A stretch of DNA of 64,000 nt from Anaeromassilibacillus senegalensis. GTDB taxonomy: Bacteria > Bacillota > Clostridia > Oscillospirales > Acutalibacteraceae. Position 1 is the stretch's first letter; each line of letters starts with the position of its first letter. This document shows, piece by piece, positions 8,990-16,848 of the stretch. The DNA lies in NCBI RefSeq assembly GCF_001261775.1, contig NZ_LN868537.1:1-64000 (forward strand), given 5' to 3'. The position numbers and the translations under genes were made by a program. The notes beneath the pieces are model-generated. The model searched no databases. It was not told where the DNA came from and was given only the letters and a program-made list of their open reading frames with translations.

Positions 8990-9501
8990 CTTTTAATACT
9001 GCTGCGGGAACCGTGGCGGAACGCAAACTGCTGATCCTGTACCTGAATACCGGAACGGAGGCGGAACCGGTTTGGAGCGCGATCGGTAAGCGCGTAGAGG
9101 ACAGCTCTATGGAATACGACTGGGGCGAGGAATCCAAGACGGATATTTTCGGGATCAACTACACGACCATGAAGAAACCGACGATTACACAGACCTTCGA
9201 CCCGTGTGAGCTGGATGCGGGCGATCTGGCGCAGCAGAAAATCTGGAATCTGGCGGTCAAGGACCAGGATGCCGCGGCGCTGGCCAACCAGGACTTGCTG
9301 GTAGTGCATTGCTATGCCGGCGCGTCAGAATCCTCTGTGTTTGCTGAGCGCTACAAGTCCTGCATGGTGAAGCCTTCAGGCTTGGGAGGCAGCGCGAACA
9401 TTGGAATGCCGATCGACGTGACCTTTGGCGGAGAACGAGAGACCGGAACAGCGGCTGTTTCCAACGGGACGGTTACGTTCACAGCGACCACAGCGGCGTA
9501 A
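8977..9501 (+). CDS. Major tail (tube) protein
   Basis: A 174-residue protein located between the terminator-like gene and chaperone genes. The beta-rich sequence with GEESKTDIFGINYTTMKKP and a C-terminal NGTVTFTATTAA strand is typical of siphovirus tube proteins that stack in hexameric rings. An upstream overlap and a GAGGTG site support ATG 8977. Confidence 0.82.
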   Translation: MGDMTFNTAAGTVAERKLLILYLNTGTEAEPVWSAIGKRVEDSSMEYDWGEESKTDIFGINYTTMKKPTITQTFDPCELDAGDLAQQKIWNLAVKDQDAAALANQDLLVVHCYAGASESSVFAERYKSCMVKPSGLGGSANIGMPIDVTFGGERETGTAAVSNGTVTFTATTAA

Positions 9502-9513
9502 GGGGGCGGTGAG

Positions 9514-9933
9514 ATGGCAGAATTAAATTTTGACACCGGCGTGGTCACGTTTACCGTGAACGGGAAATGTGACATAACTTTCAATCCGACAGACAGCGCC
9601 TTTGTCGAGCGTCTTTTCAACGCATTCGATACGCTGGACAAGAAGCAGGAATCCTACAAGGCAGAAATTGAGCGGATGGTCGATAAGCGGGAAGTTTTTG
9701 AAATCGCGCGCCGCCGCGACAAAGAAATGCGCGAGATTGTCGATGGTGTGTTTGGCCAGCCGGTGTGTGCTGCATTGTTTGACACTATGAATGTTTATGC
9801 AATGGCGGATGGCTTGCCCGTCTGGTGCAACTTTATGCTTGCGGTCATGGATGTCGTAGACACCACATTTGCACGGGAACAGAAGGCGACGAATCCCCGT
9901 ATTGCCAAATATACCAAAAAATATCACAGATGA
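9514..9933 (+). CDS. Tail assembly chaperone, first frame (DUF6673-like)
   Basis: A 139-residue protein encoded between tail tube and tape measure, the usual place for the gpG-type chaperone. It has a short beta N-terminus (VTFTVNGKCDITFNPTDSAFVERLF) and a helical body. It ends just after an A6 run (9917-9922) and its stop overlaps the next gene, which lies in the -1 frame and is open through the whole overlap region. A -1 frameshift fusion is possible. Confidence 0.75.
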   Translation: MAELNFDTGVVTFTVNGKCDITFNPTDSAFVERLFNAFDTLDKKQESYKAEIERMVDKREVFEIARRRDKEMREIVDGVFGQPVCAALFDTMNVYAMADGLPVWCNFMLAVMDVVDTTFAREQKATNPRIAKYTKKYHR

Positions 9934-10481
9934 TGTACGATTTGCCTGTGAGCGTGGAAGTTTGCGGTACAGAGTATGCGATCCGGTCGGATTACAGGGC
10001 GGCGCTCGATATTTGCGCCGCTCTCAATGACGCTGAGCTGGACGATCAGGACAGAGGGCTTGTCGTTCTGGATATTTTCTATCCAGACTTCACAGGTATG
10101 CCGCCGGAACACTACCAAGAAGCAATTCGGCAGTGTTTTTGGTTTCTTGGTTGTGGGGAGCAGCCAGCGGATCGCAAGGCACCGAAGCTGGTGGACTGGG
10201 AACAGGATTTCACATACATCGTGGCCCCGATAAACCGCGTGATGGGCCGGGAGATACGCGCCGTGGAGTATTTGCACTGGTGGAGCTTTATCGCTGCATA
10301 TTACGAGATCGGGGATTGCACCTTTGCGCAGATCATCCGAATCCGCAGCCTAAGGGCGCGCGGGAAGCCTCTGGACAAATCTGACCGGGAATGGTATCAA
10401 AAGAACCGGCATCTGGTTGACATGCGGACAACGTATACCGCGCAAGAAGATGATTTGTTGAGGCAGTGGGTTGGTGGGTAA
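9930..10481 (+). CDS. Gp15-family tail assembly protein
   Basis: A 183-residue protein of the bacteriophage Gp15 family, recognisable by YDLPVSVEVCGTEYAIRSDYR at the start, the FWFLGCG segment and the DWEQDFTYIVAPINRV region. It is the second chaperone-type gene before the tape measure. The start is ATG 9930 or 9933, overlapping the preceding stop. The frame is open back to 9825, which would allow a fused product by -1 frameshifting. Confidence 0.82.
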   Translation: MMYDLPVSVEVCGTEYAIRSDYRAALDICAALNDAELDDQDRGLVVLDIFYPDFTGMPPEHYQEAIRQCFWFLGCGEQPADRKAPKLVDWEQDFTYIVAPINRVMGREIRAVEYLHWWSFIAAYYEIGDCTFAQIIRIRSLRARGKPLDKSDREWYQKNRHLVDMRTTYTAQEDDLLRQWVGG

Positions 10482-10487
10482 AAAGAA

Positions 10488-10513
10488 AACCGCCCTCCGT
10501 GGGGAGGACGGTT
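10488..10513. terminator. Bidirectional hairpin between converging genes
   Basis: AACCG/CGGTT and CCTCC/GGAGG stems around a GTGG loop lie between the Gp15 gene and the reversed zinc-ribbon gene. It can end transcription from both sides, though the T-run is short. Confidence 0.65.
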
Positions 10514-10526
10514 GCAAGGCTAAAGT

Positions 10527-11339
10527 TTATTCGTGTATAGCTTTAAATGTGACCTCGCTACTAAAGAATGACAGTACGTCAGGGTTTACTCGAATCTCGA
10601 TTTCCTTCCAGTCCTTTGGAACTTCATAGGCAATTGTACCCTTCATTTTTTTGCCGGCCGCGACAGAACCGTCAAGCTGATCTATTTTCCCACCGTCGCT
10701 ATTCAACAATCCGGTTATACTCTGTGATGTGCTATAACCATCCACGTAGGTTTCAAAACAGAGAATTGAACTAATGGAAAGATCTTTGTCGGAACTGTTA
10801 TCAATTTCAAAGTTGCATTGCAAAAATACATATCCATCGTTAGGTTTTATGTACTTACTTCCTGCACTTTCGGTAATGCTCATCAGAGTCATTTTTACAC
10901 CGCCGGATTCAGCGGTTTCTCCAACGCCAAAAGATTCCTTTTTTTCCTCGGAAGACGAAGGTGCTTCTGAAGAAGGTGTGCTGGAAGAAATTTGAGAACT
11001 TTCGTTGGTCGAAGAAACATTTTTATCGGGATCAATATTCCCTCCTCCGCCAAAGATTGAGCCAATTACACCAAGCACAACGATAACACCCAAAACAATA
11101 AGCCCGACTTTTAAGCAACCGCCTTTTTTCTTAGGCGGTGTGGTCTGATAAGGTACATACGGCGTAGGGGCAGGCGGAACTGAAGGCGAGGGAGTATGAG
11201 GCTGTGGAGGTTGGTATGTTGGCTGCTGATCGGGAGATGGAGTTTCATTTTGGCTTGAGATTGCCTGATCTGCCGCCGCTCCACAATAAGGGCAAAATTT
11301 TGAACTGCTAATATTTTTACCGCATTTCGGACAATACAT
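10527..11339 (-). CDS. Zinc-ribbon, single-pass membrane protein with DUF4352-like domain
   Basis: A 270-residue protein. The N-terminus (MYCPKCG...FCPYCG) is a zinc ribbon with two CxxC pairs. It is followed by a Pro-rich linker, a membrane segment (about residues 75-98), a Ser-rich linker and an immunoglobulin-like DUF4352 domain likely outside the cell. The start is chosen at the ATG with an AGGAGG site 9 bases upstream. It is on the opposite strand to the tail genes, so it is probably a moron expressed in the lysogen. Its role is unknown; similar proteins occur in many Firmicute genomes. Confidence 0.8.
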   Translation of the reverse strand: MYCPKCGKNISSSKFCPYCGAAADQAISSQNETPSPDQQPTYQPPQPHTPSPSVPPAPTPYVPYQTTPPKKKGGCLKVGLIVLGVIVVLGVIGSIFGGGGNIDPDKNVSSTNESSQISSSTPSSEAPSSSEEKKESFGVGETAESGGVKMTLMSITESAGSKYIKPNDGYVFLQCNFEIDNSSDKDLSISSILCFETYVDGYSTSQSITGLLNSDGGKIDQLDGSVAAGKKMKGTIAYEVPKDWKEIEIRVNPDVLSFFSSEVTFKAIHE

Positions 11340-11426
11340 AAATTCATCCCTCCTAAAATTCATTATTTGTTCACATTATATCCGGTTTAGACAATTTCTG
11401 CAAGGAAAAAATTTTTCCGGAATCTC

Positions 11427-11468
11427 TTGACTTGTTGTGTACACGGTATTATAATAAACGTGTACACA
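11427..11468 (+). promoter_or_regulatory. Promoter with paired GTGTACAC operator for the RHH gene
   Basis: TTGACT (11427-11432), 17 bases, then TATAAT (11450-11455) is a strong sigma-A promoter. A perfect 10-base inverted repeat flanks the -10: TGTGTACACG at 11436-11445 and CGTGTACACA at 11459-11468. Each half contains the palindrome GTGTACAC, with centres 23 bp apart, about two helical turns. This is a fitting site for a pair of ribbon-helix-helix dimers and predicts autorepression by the next gene. Confidence 0.8.
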
Positions 11469-11485
11469 GAAAGAGAGGTGATAAG

Positions 11486-11668
11486 ATGGCCCCACGTACA
11501 GGGCGCCCTCCCGTAGAGAATCCGAAAGACATACAATTGAAAATCAGAGCGGATAAAAAGACCATCGAAGATTTAGAGGCTTGCTGCAAAGCATTGCACA
11601 CAACAAAGAGCGATGTTGTCCGCTTGGGAATCCAAAAAGTAAAAGCAGATGTAGACGCAAAAAAATAG
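11486..11668 (+). CDS. Ribbon-helix-helix (Arc/CopG-type) regulator
   Basis: A 60-residue protein from ATG 11486 with an AGAGAGGTG site. A basic N-terminal arm (APRTGRPPVENPKD) precedes a short beta strand (IQLKIRA) and two helices (KKTIEDLEACCKALH, TKSDVVRLGIQKV), the RHH layout. It lies directly behind a promoter with matched palindromic operators and so probably represses itself. By position it could also govern the downstream accessory genes. Associated regulators with small DNA-binding folds are common next to anti-defence genes, but that link here is inference. Confidence 0.8.
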   Translation: MAPRTGRPPVENPKDIQLKIRADKKTIEDLEACCKALHTTKSDVVRLGIQKVKADVDAKK

Positions 11669-11760
11669 CAATAACGCCGCACGACCAAGCACAAACGTTA
11701 TTGCTATCACACCAGAGGTTTCCCATCTGATAAATCCATTATATCAGATGGGCCGACCTC
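11665..11760 (+). repeat. Two long inverted repeats after the RHH gene
   Basis: Inverted repeat one pairs ATAGCAATAACG (11665-11676) with CGTTATTGCTAT (11696-11707). Repeat two pairs CCCATCTGATA (11722-11732) with TATCAGATGGG (11742-11752), extended by GAGGT/ACCTC (11715-11719/11756-11760). Neither is followed by a T-run. They may be RNA stability structures or operators for the next gene. Confidence 0.6.
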
Positions 11761-11791
11761 CTGCAAGACAAAATGAAGGAGGCAAGATATA

Positions 11792-11980
11792 ATGGCAGAC
11801 CGCGTCTCGACGACATCCCGGTTGACCCTGGAGGGAAAAGGAATCATAATCCCACTCAAAAAATACCTACATAATGATGGCTTGGAGAGATCTATAAAAA
11901 TGACACAGGAGATAATACGAGAGGCAAGGAGGGCAAGAGAGAGATATGGCGAACCGGGAGCGTACATAAAATCCCCGTGA
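11792..11980 (+). CDS. Unknown small basic phage protein
   Basis: A 62-residue protein from ATG 11792 with a strong GAAGGAGGC site. The N-terminal half could form beta strands (STTSRLTLEGKGIIIP) and the second half is a basic helix (SIKMTQEIIREARRARERYGE). No family is recognised. It sits between an RHH regulator and a mini-CRISPR unit within the tail cluster, so it is a candidate anti-defence or regulatory protein by context only. Confidence 0.6.
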   Translation: MADRVSTTSRLTLEGKGIIIPLKKYLHNDGLERSIKMTQEIIREARRARERYGEPGAYIKSP

Positions 11981-12021
11981 GATTCACACCTAAAGAAGGC
12001 TTGTTATATTTCTCCTATGGG

Positions 12022-12050
12022 TTGCATCCATAGCAAAGTTAAGGTATGAT
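12022..12050 (+). promoter_or_regulatory. Putative promoter of the mini-CRISPR transcript
   Basis: TTGCAT (12022-12027), 17 bases, TATGAT (12045-12050). The -35 overlaps a small CTATGG/CCATAG hairpin (12015-12033). Initiation near 12057 would give a transcript of about 195 nt running through a leader hairpin (CACCA/TGGTG outside ACGC-GAAT-GCGT, 12094-12120), the repeat, the spacer and the terminator at 12252. No long ORF lies in it. Confidence 0.55.
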
Positions 12051-12129
12051 AAAAATGAAAATTAGCGAATAAGCCAATATTCTGTGAAAATTGCACCAGA
12101 CGCGAATGCGTTGTTTGGTGACTTTTGCT

Positions 12130-12205
12130 GTCAGGCTCCGCGTGAGCCTGTGGATTGAAACAATCAGTTTATCGACTGGGTGAACGACAAACTGGGTCAG
12201 GCTCC
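12130..12205 (+). CRISPR. Mini-CRISPR unit: one type I-C-like repeat, one 34-nt spacer, one degenerate repeat
   Basis: Bases 12130-12161 form a 32-nt repeat that begins GTCAGGCTCC, has the perfect stem AGGCTC/GAGCCT around a CGCGT loop, and ends GTGGATTGAAAC. The 32-nt length, GTC start, central hairpin and TGGATTGAAAC tail are the hallmarks of type I-C repeats. A 34-nt spacer (12162-12195) follows, within the I-C range. The second repeat starts identically for 10 bases (12196-12205) and then diverges, with all five changes over the next 10 bases being transitions. No cas genes are nearby. It fits a phage-borne solitary repeat unit. Confidence 0.8.
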
Positions 12206-12216
12206 ATGCAAGTCTC

Positions 12217-12252
12217 AAGAAAACCGCACTCCTTCGGGGGCGCGGTTTTCTT
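12217..12252 (+). terminator. Terminator of the mini-CRISPR transcript
   Basis: GAAAACCGC (12219-12227) pairs with GCGGTTTTC (12242-12250), with a further inner pairing around a TTCG loop. It sits between the degenerate repeat and the ribosome site of the tape measure gene. It would insulate the small RNA from the late tail transcript. Confidence 0.75.
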
Positions 12253-12279
12253 ATACCCATTTTTAAGGAGGTGGTATTT

Positions 12280-14502
12280 ATGCCGAACGGATCTTCGGAT
12301 GGGTCTATTACAATCTCAACGCATCTTGATAATCAGGAACTCGAAAGGGAATTGAACAGCCTGACGCGAAAAATTGAAACCATCAAAGAGCGAATCAGTC
12401 GTATGCAAGCGGAAAGAACACCATTAGCGGAGCAATCCGCACAGATGGCTGCCAATTTGGACGAGGAAAAAGCACGTCTCGATCGGATGAAAAACGGGCC
12501 AGAGTATTTCTCAAGAAGTTCTATCCGTGAACAGGAAAGTGTAGTCAGGCAATTGCAAGCAGAATGGGACCGCGTACAAGGCCGAGTGGAAAGGTATGAC
12601 ACAAACATCCAAAACGCAACCCGGGAGCTAAATCGACAGAGAGAACGAGCAGGGAGCCTTTCACAACAACTTGCGGAGAGCGGAAGACAGTCGGATGTGA
12701 TGGGCAATGCTATGAATAGGGCAAGCAAATACATGAACCAGTTTCTCAATCGCGTGAAAGCTCTTGCCCGTCGTGTGTTTATTTTTACTTTGATAACCAC
12801 TGCTCTGCGGTCTTTAAGAACATGGATGTGGGAGACGATAAAGACCAACGAAGACGCGACAGCCGCAGTCGCCCGACTGAAGGCAGCTCTGCTCACACTG
12901 GTTCAGCCACTGGTAAACGTGGTTATTCCGGCCTTTATTGCTTTTGTCAATCTGTTAACGGATGTTGTATCAGCGATTGCCAAAGTGGTGGCGTCTCTGT
13001 TCGGCATGACATTAGATGACTCAAAACAGGGAGCGAAAGATTTGTACGATAAAAAGGCCGCTCTTGAAGGGGTCGGTTCAGCAGCAGAAAAGGCTGAAAA
13101 AAGTTTAGCGTCATTTGACGAAATCAACCAGTTGTCCAATTCTAGTAATTCTGGAGGAACTGGCGATAACGGAGCAAATTCTGAGATTGCGCCAGACTTT
13201 GAGTTTGATACAACAGGTGCAGATAATCTGCTTGGTATCATCGAGGCGATTGGTGCAGCATTACTGGCATGGCAAATCAGTTCATCGCTCGGGCTTGGAC
13301 TAAAAGGTTTTTTGGGTATACTTTTGGCAATTTACTCAGCGGTGACATTTATTAAGGCAATGTTTGACGCTTGGACAAATGGTGTGACTTGGGACAACCT
13401 AAGAGATATGCTTTTAGGGGCTACAGGGCTTGCAATTGGTTTAGGGATCGCATTAGGGCCTGTGGCAGCAGGTATTAGCTTGATTATTACGGGTATCCTG
13501 ATGCTCGCGACAGCCTTCGCCGATGCTGATAAAAACGGATGGAATATGCAAAATACATTGCTTGCAATTGCTGGCATTTTGGCGACGGGACTGGGGATTG
13601 CACTTGTGGTTGGCTCATGGATACCGTTGTTAATTGCAGCTATTGCCGCTCTGCTGCTGGCTATTGTGACGACTTTTGGCGATGGCGAAAAATTGATAGA
13701 TGGAGCTAAAATGATTCTTGATGGATTCAAAGATTTTTTTGTCGGTATTTTTACTGGGGATATAGAAAAAGCCATCGGAGGAGTTGGAAAGATATTTGAA
13801 GGACTAAAGACTATATTTTTTGTTGTTATAGATGCGGTCAAAAATATGTTTATTAGCTTTTTGGACTGGTTTGACGAAAAGACCGGAGGAAAATTCCATG
13901 GTATCATCGAAACAATAAAAAGTATGGTGTCAAACTCGGCAGAGGCGATCAAATCAGTTATTGGAGATATGATCAATAACCTGAAGCAAATTTTTGTTGG
14001 AATAGTAGAGTTTATATCTGGTGTATTCTCAGGCGATTGGGATAGAGCTTGGCAGGGTGTGCAAGAAATATTCAAAGGAATTGTCAACAGCATGATCTCT
14101 TTATTTGAGAGGTTTGTTAATTTTGCTATCGATAGTGTCAATAGCATTATAAAAGGACTTAATTCTGTGGTATCTGCGGCAGGTGACTTTTTAGGGCTTG
14201 ATTGGTCCATACCAACAATAGACCGGGTTCATATCCCCCGTTTGGCTGCTGGCGCCGTTATCCCTCCGAACCGCGAGTTCATGGCCATCCTGGGCGACCA
14301 AAAGAGCGGTACAAACATAGAAGCTCCCATGTCCACGATTGAGCAGGGCGTGGAAAACGTCCTGCGCAGGATGGGTGTCACGGGCGACTCCGGCGATACC
14401 ACCGTGATACTGGAATTGGACGGCCAGCAGTTCGGGAAAGTCACCTACAAAGCGTACAACCGTGAAAACCGCCGCGTCGGTGTCCGTCTGGTGGAGGTGT
14501 AG
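12280..14502 (+). CDS. Phage tail tape measure protein
   Basis: A 740-residue protein starting MPNGSSDGS at ATG 12280 after an AAGGAGG site. Residues about 20-150 are long coiled coils, followed by several hydrophobic segments (about 245-460, e.g. LLGATGLAIGLGIALGPVAAG), then helical repeats and a small C-terminal domain. This is the classic layout for the protein that sets tail length and helps DNA ejection. The middle part is AT-richer than the flanks, suggesting exchange between phages. Confidence 0.93.
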   Translation: MPNGSSDGSITISTHLDNQELERELNSLTRKIETIKERISRMQAERTPLAEQSAQMAANLDEEKARLDRMKNGPEYFSRSSIREQESVVRQLQAEWDRVQGRVERYDTNIQNATRELNRQRERAGSLSQQLAESGRQSDVMGNAMNRASKYMNQFLNRVKALARRVFIFTLITTALRSLRTWMWETIKTNEDATAAVARLKAALLTLVQPLVNVVIPAFIAFVNLLTDVVSAIAKVVASLFGMTLDDSKQGAKDLYDKKAALEGVGSAAEKAEKSLASFDEINQLSNSSNSGGTGDNGANSEIAPDFEFDTTGADNLLGIIEAIGAALLAWQISSSLGLGLKGFLGILLAIYSAVTFIKAMFDAWTNGVTWDNLRDMLLGATGLAIGLGIALGPVAAGISLIITGILMLATAFADADKNGWNMQNTLLAIAGILATGLGIALVVGSWIPLLIAAIAALLLAIVTTFGDGEKLIDGAKMILDGFKDFFVGIFTGDIEKAIGGVGKIFEGLKTIFFVVIDAVKNMFISFLDWFDEKTGGKFHGIIETIKSMVSNSAEAIKSVIGDMINNLKQIFVGIVEFISGVFSGDWDRAWQGVQEIFKGIVNSMISLFERFVNFAIDSVNSIIKGLNSVVSAAGDFLGLDWSIPTIDRVHIPRLAAGAVIPPNREFMAILGDQKSGTNIEAPMSTIEQGVENVLRRMGVTGDSGDTTVILELDGQQFGKVTYKAYNRENRRVGVRLVEV

Positions 14503-14504
14503 CC

Positions 14505-14897
14505 TTGAATTATTGCAGGATAAATGGACAGGCGTTTGACGTCACCGTTGCCATATCGGACATCGAGGAGACCTTCAACGTCCTGGACGGGGAAAATGCC
14601 GGGCGTGTCATGACCGGCCGCATGGTGCGTGACATCATTGGGACGTACATCGGCCACAAGGTCACGTTTTTCAGTAGCAAGAGCCAGAAGGACTTCGACG
14701 CGCTCTGGGATTACCTGGTAGCCCATTCAGTAGACGATTCCGTGCAGCTGGAAGCCGCGGACGGCCAGAAAAGTATCTCATATGAGGCGTACTACACGTC
14801 CGGAACCAGAACACTGAAGAGCGCCGCGGACGGGGTGAACATTTGGGATGAAATTGAAATCAACTTTGTACCAATGGATGCGCAGGTGAAGCCATGA
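14505..14897 (+). CDS. Distal tail/baseplate-adjacent protein
   Basis: A 130-residue protein following the tape measure, starting at TTG 14505. It has a compact beta-rich sequence (MNYCRINGQAFDVTVAISDIEETFNV). In Firmicute siphoviruses this place is taken by the distal tail protein or a related baseplate part. The exact family is not certain to me. It overlaps the next gene by 4 bases. Confidence 0.65.
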   Translation: MNYCRINGQAFDVTVAISDIEETFNVLDGENAGRVMTGRMVRDIIGTYIGHKVTFFSSKSQKDFDALWDYLVAHSVDDSVQLEAADGQKSISYEAYYTSGTRTLKSAADGVNIWDEIEINFVPMDAQVKP

Positions 14898-16354
14898 GTA
14901 AGACAACAGTCCTATACAAAGACATAGCGCCGGGGGCAGCGGAGGATGCGGCGGTTTCCACGTCCGCGGCCTCCACGTTTTCCGTTCCCGCGCGCTTACC
15001 GGAGGGCGTAACTCCGGAACCTATCATCAGCGGGGAGCTGAATCATTGGGGGCTGACCGGTGAGTTCGTTTCTTTGGACAGCCAGAGCCAGAAACTGGCG
15101 TTCTGGTCGACCGGTCAGAGCAACAGCAATTGCCAATTCTCCAGCCCGCCGGTAATCACCATCCGGTTCAGCCAGCTCTATTCTTCGGTAGGCGTCACGT
15201 TGGTCTTCGACCGCGCCGCCGGGGACTACTGCACGTCCGTCAACGTCAAGTGGTATCAAGGGGATACGCTTAAGGTAGACAAGCTGTTTGCACCGGATGC
15301 ACCGTCCTATTTCTGCGAGCAGACCGTGACCAGCTACGACAGGATCATCATTACCCTGTTGGGAACCAACCTGCCGTACCGGTACGCGAAGCTGGAACAG
15401 ATCCTTTTCGGGGTCTACCGGTACTTCGGCATGACTGAACTCCGGCGGGCTTCCATTGTCAATGAAATGAACCTGATCGCGGCGGAGCTGCCGGTCTCGA
15501 CGATGAAATGGACGCTGGACAGCCGGGAGGACGTGGATTACATGTTCCAATTGAAGCAGCCAACGGAGGTTTGGAACGACGATCACCTGATCGGCGTGTA
15601 TTATGTGGACGGTTACCGGCGCACAGCGAAATCGGTTTACGACATCGACTGCTATGATGCGTTCGGCGTACTGGGTGAGAGCCCCTTTACCGGCGGCGTC
15701 TACTCCGGGTATTCGGCGAGACAGTTGTTGCGGGACATCGTGGGCGCGGATTTTGAACTGGTGTTTGAAACAGCGGACACGAATCTGTCCGGTATCATCC
15801 AGCCATGCACACGGCGCGAAGCCATGCAGCAGGTCTTGTTTGCGTGGGGTGCCTGCGCGTCCACGGATGGGCGCGAAAGCATCCGCGTGTTTGTGCCCGG
15901 CGGTACCGCCGTGGAGATCGGGCAGGATCATGTCTATACCGGTGTAACCGTTGAGACAGCAGCAATCGTAACAGAGGTGCGGGTGACCGCGCACGAATAT
16001 GTGGCGAGCAGCGACGGTAATGTAGAGTTTGGCGGTGTGAAGTATCAGGATAACCAGTCGGTATTTACGGTGACGAATCCCAATGTGACGGCGAGCGACA
16101 AGCAAAACGTCGTGGAGATCACCGACGCAACGCTGGTTTCGCCGGCCATAGGGCAGGCGGTAGCTCAGCGGGTATATGATGACTACACCCGCCGGAGCAC
16201 AAACAAGGCAAAATTGATTTGGCGTGGCGAGCGGCTGGGAGATTGCATAACCGTCCCGAACGCTTGGGGCGGGACAAACACCGGGGAGATCGCCAGAATG
16301 GAGATTGCCCTGTCCAATACCGTTGCGGCAAGCTGTGACACGATAGGGGTGTAG
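14894..16354 (+). CDS. Tail-tip/baseplate hub protein (Tal-like)
   Basis: A 486-residue protein. The N-terminal ~170 residues look like an inserted beta-sandwich or carbohydrate-binding type domain (ITIRFSQLYSSVGVTLVFD). The rest (from YFGMTELRRASIVNEMN) fits the tail endopeptidase/hub module found at the tail tip, with a characteristic AVAQRVYDDYTRR segment near the end. It would form the tip and contact the fibres. Confidence 0.78.
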   Translation: MSKTTVLYKDIAPGAAEDAAVSTSAASTFSVPARLPEGVTPEPIISGELNHWGLTGEFVSLDSQSQKLAFWSTGQSNSNCQFSSPPVITIRFSQLYSSVGVTLVFDRAAGDYCTSVNVKWYQGDTLKVDKLFAPDAPSYFCEQTVTSYDRIIITLLGTNLPYRYAKLEQILFGVYRYFGMTELRRASIVNEMNLIAAELPVSTMKWTLDSREDVDYMFQLKQPTEVWNDDHLIGVYYVDGYRRTAKSVYDIDCYDAFGVLGESPFTGGVYSGYSARQLLRDIVGADFELVFETADTNLSGIIQPCTRREAMQQVLFAWGACASTDGRESIRVFVPGGTAVEIGQDHVYTGVTVETAAIVTEVRVTAHEYVASSDGNVEFGGVKYQDNQSVFTVTNPNVTASDKQNVVEITDATLVSPAIGQAVAQRVYDDYTRRSTNKAKLIWRGERLGDCITVPNAWGGTNTGEIARMEIALSNTVAASCDTIGV

Positions 16355-16356
16355 AT

Positions 16357-16833
16357 ATGGCAATCATTGACGAGCTGGTAACAGACCGCACAGAAGGGGA
16401 CATCGAACGCTGGCGGCTGCTGCACGGGAAAAGCTTCTCTGCCATGACGGCAGCGGAACGCACGGAATGGATAGCCGGCATGAAAGGCGCATACAACGCT
16501 GTGGACTTGAACCGGGTTGGGCAGGCCATGCAGTATATCGCGGGTCGTCTGCACGGGTACGGTTATGCCGTGGAAGTCGCCCCGAAAACAGACTGGGTGG
16601 TGACCGACATACCGAGTAAAGACCAATTGGACCGGTATGCGCACGACATTGCGGCGCTGCGGCAGGCGGTAGCTGTTTACGCTTCCACGCCGGGCGCGCC
16701 GGCGGATATGGAAAAATTAACATATCAAGAAGCAAATGACATTGAAAAAATACTGGTTGATCTGGACGAGATCATTACAAAAATCGCCGCTGCATGGTAT
16801 TACAGCGGCGATTTTTATGCAGGGGAGGTATGA
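16357..16833 (+). CDS. Tail-associated protein of unknown function
   Basis: A 158-residue protein beginning AIIDELVTDRTEGDIERW. It is a frequent neighbour of hub genes in Firmicute prophages and is likely a baseplate or fibre-attachment component. The C-terminal helix is acidic. The ribosome site of the next gene lies within its last codons. Confidence 0.7.
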   Translation: MAIIDELVTDRTEGDIERWRLLHGKSFSAMTAAERTEWIAGMKGAYNAVDLNRVGQAMQYIAGRLHGYGYAVEVAPKTDWVVTDIPSKDQLDRYAHDIAALRQAVAVYASTPGAPADMEKLTYQEANDIEKILVDLDEIITKIAAAWYYSGDFYAGEV

Positions 16834-16848
16834 CTTATCAAAGACAGG

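Noticed and set aside
12130..12205. The repeated GTCAGGCTCC as a diversity-generating retroelement template
   Set aside because: No reverse transcriptase or variable-repeat gene is in the window, and the 32-nt unit has the form of a CRISPR repeat instead.
14996..16363. A 455-codon minus-strand frame inside the tail hub gene
   Set aside because: Antisense to a clear tail gene in an unbroken + strand operon, with composition of a shadow frame.
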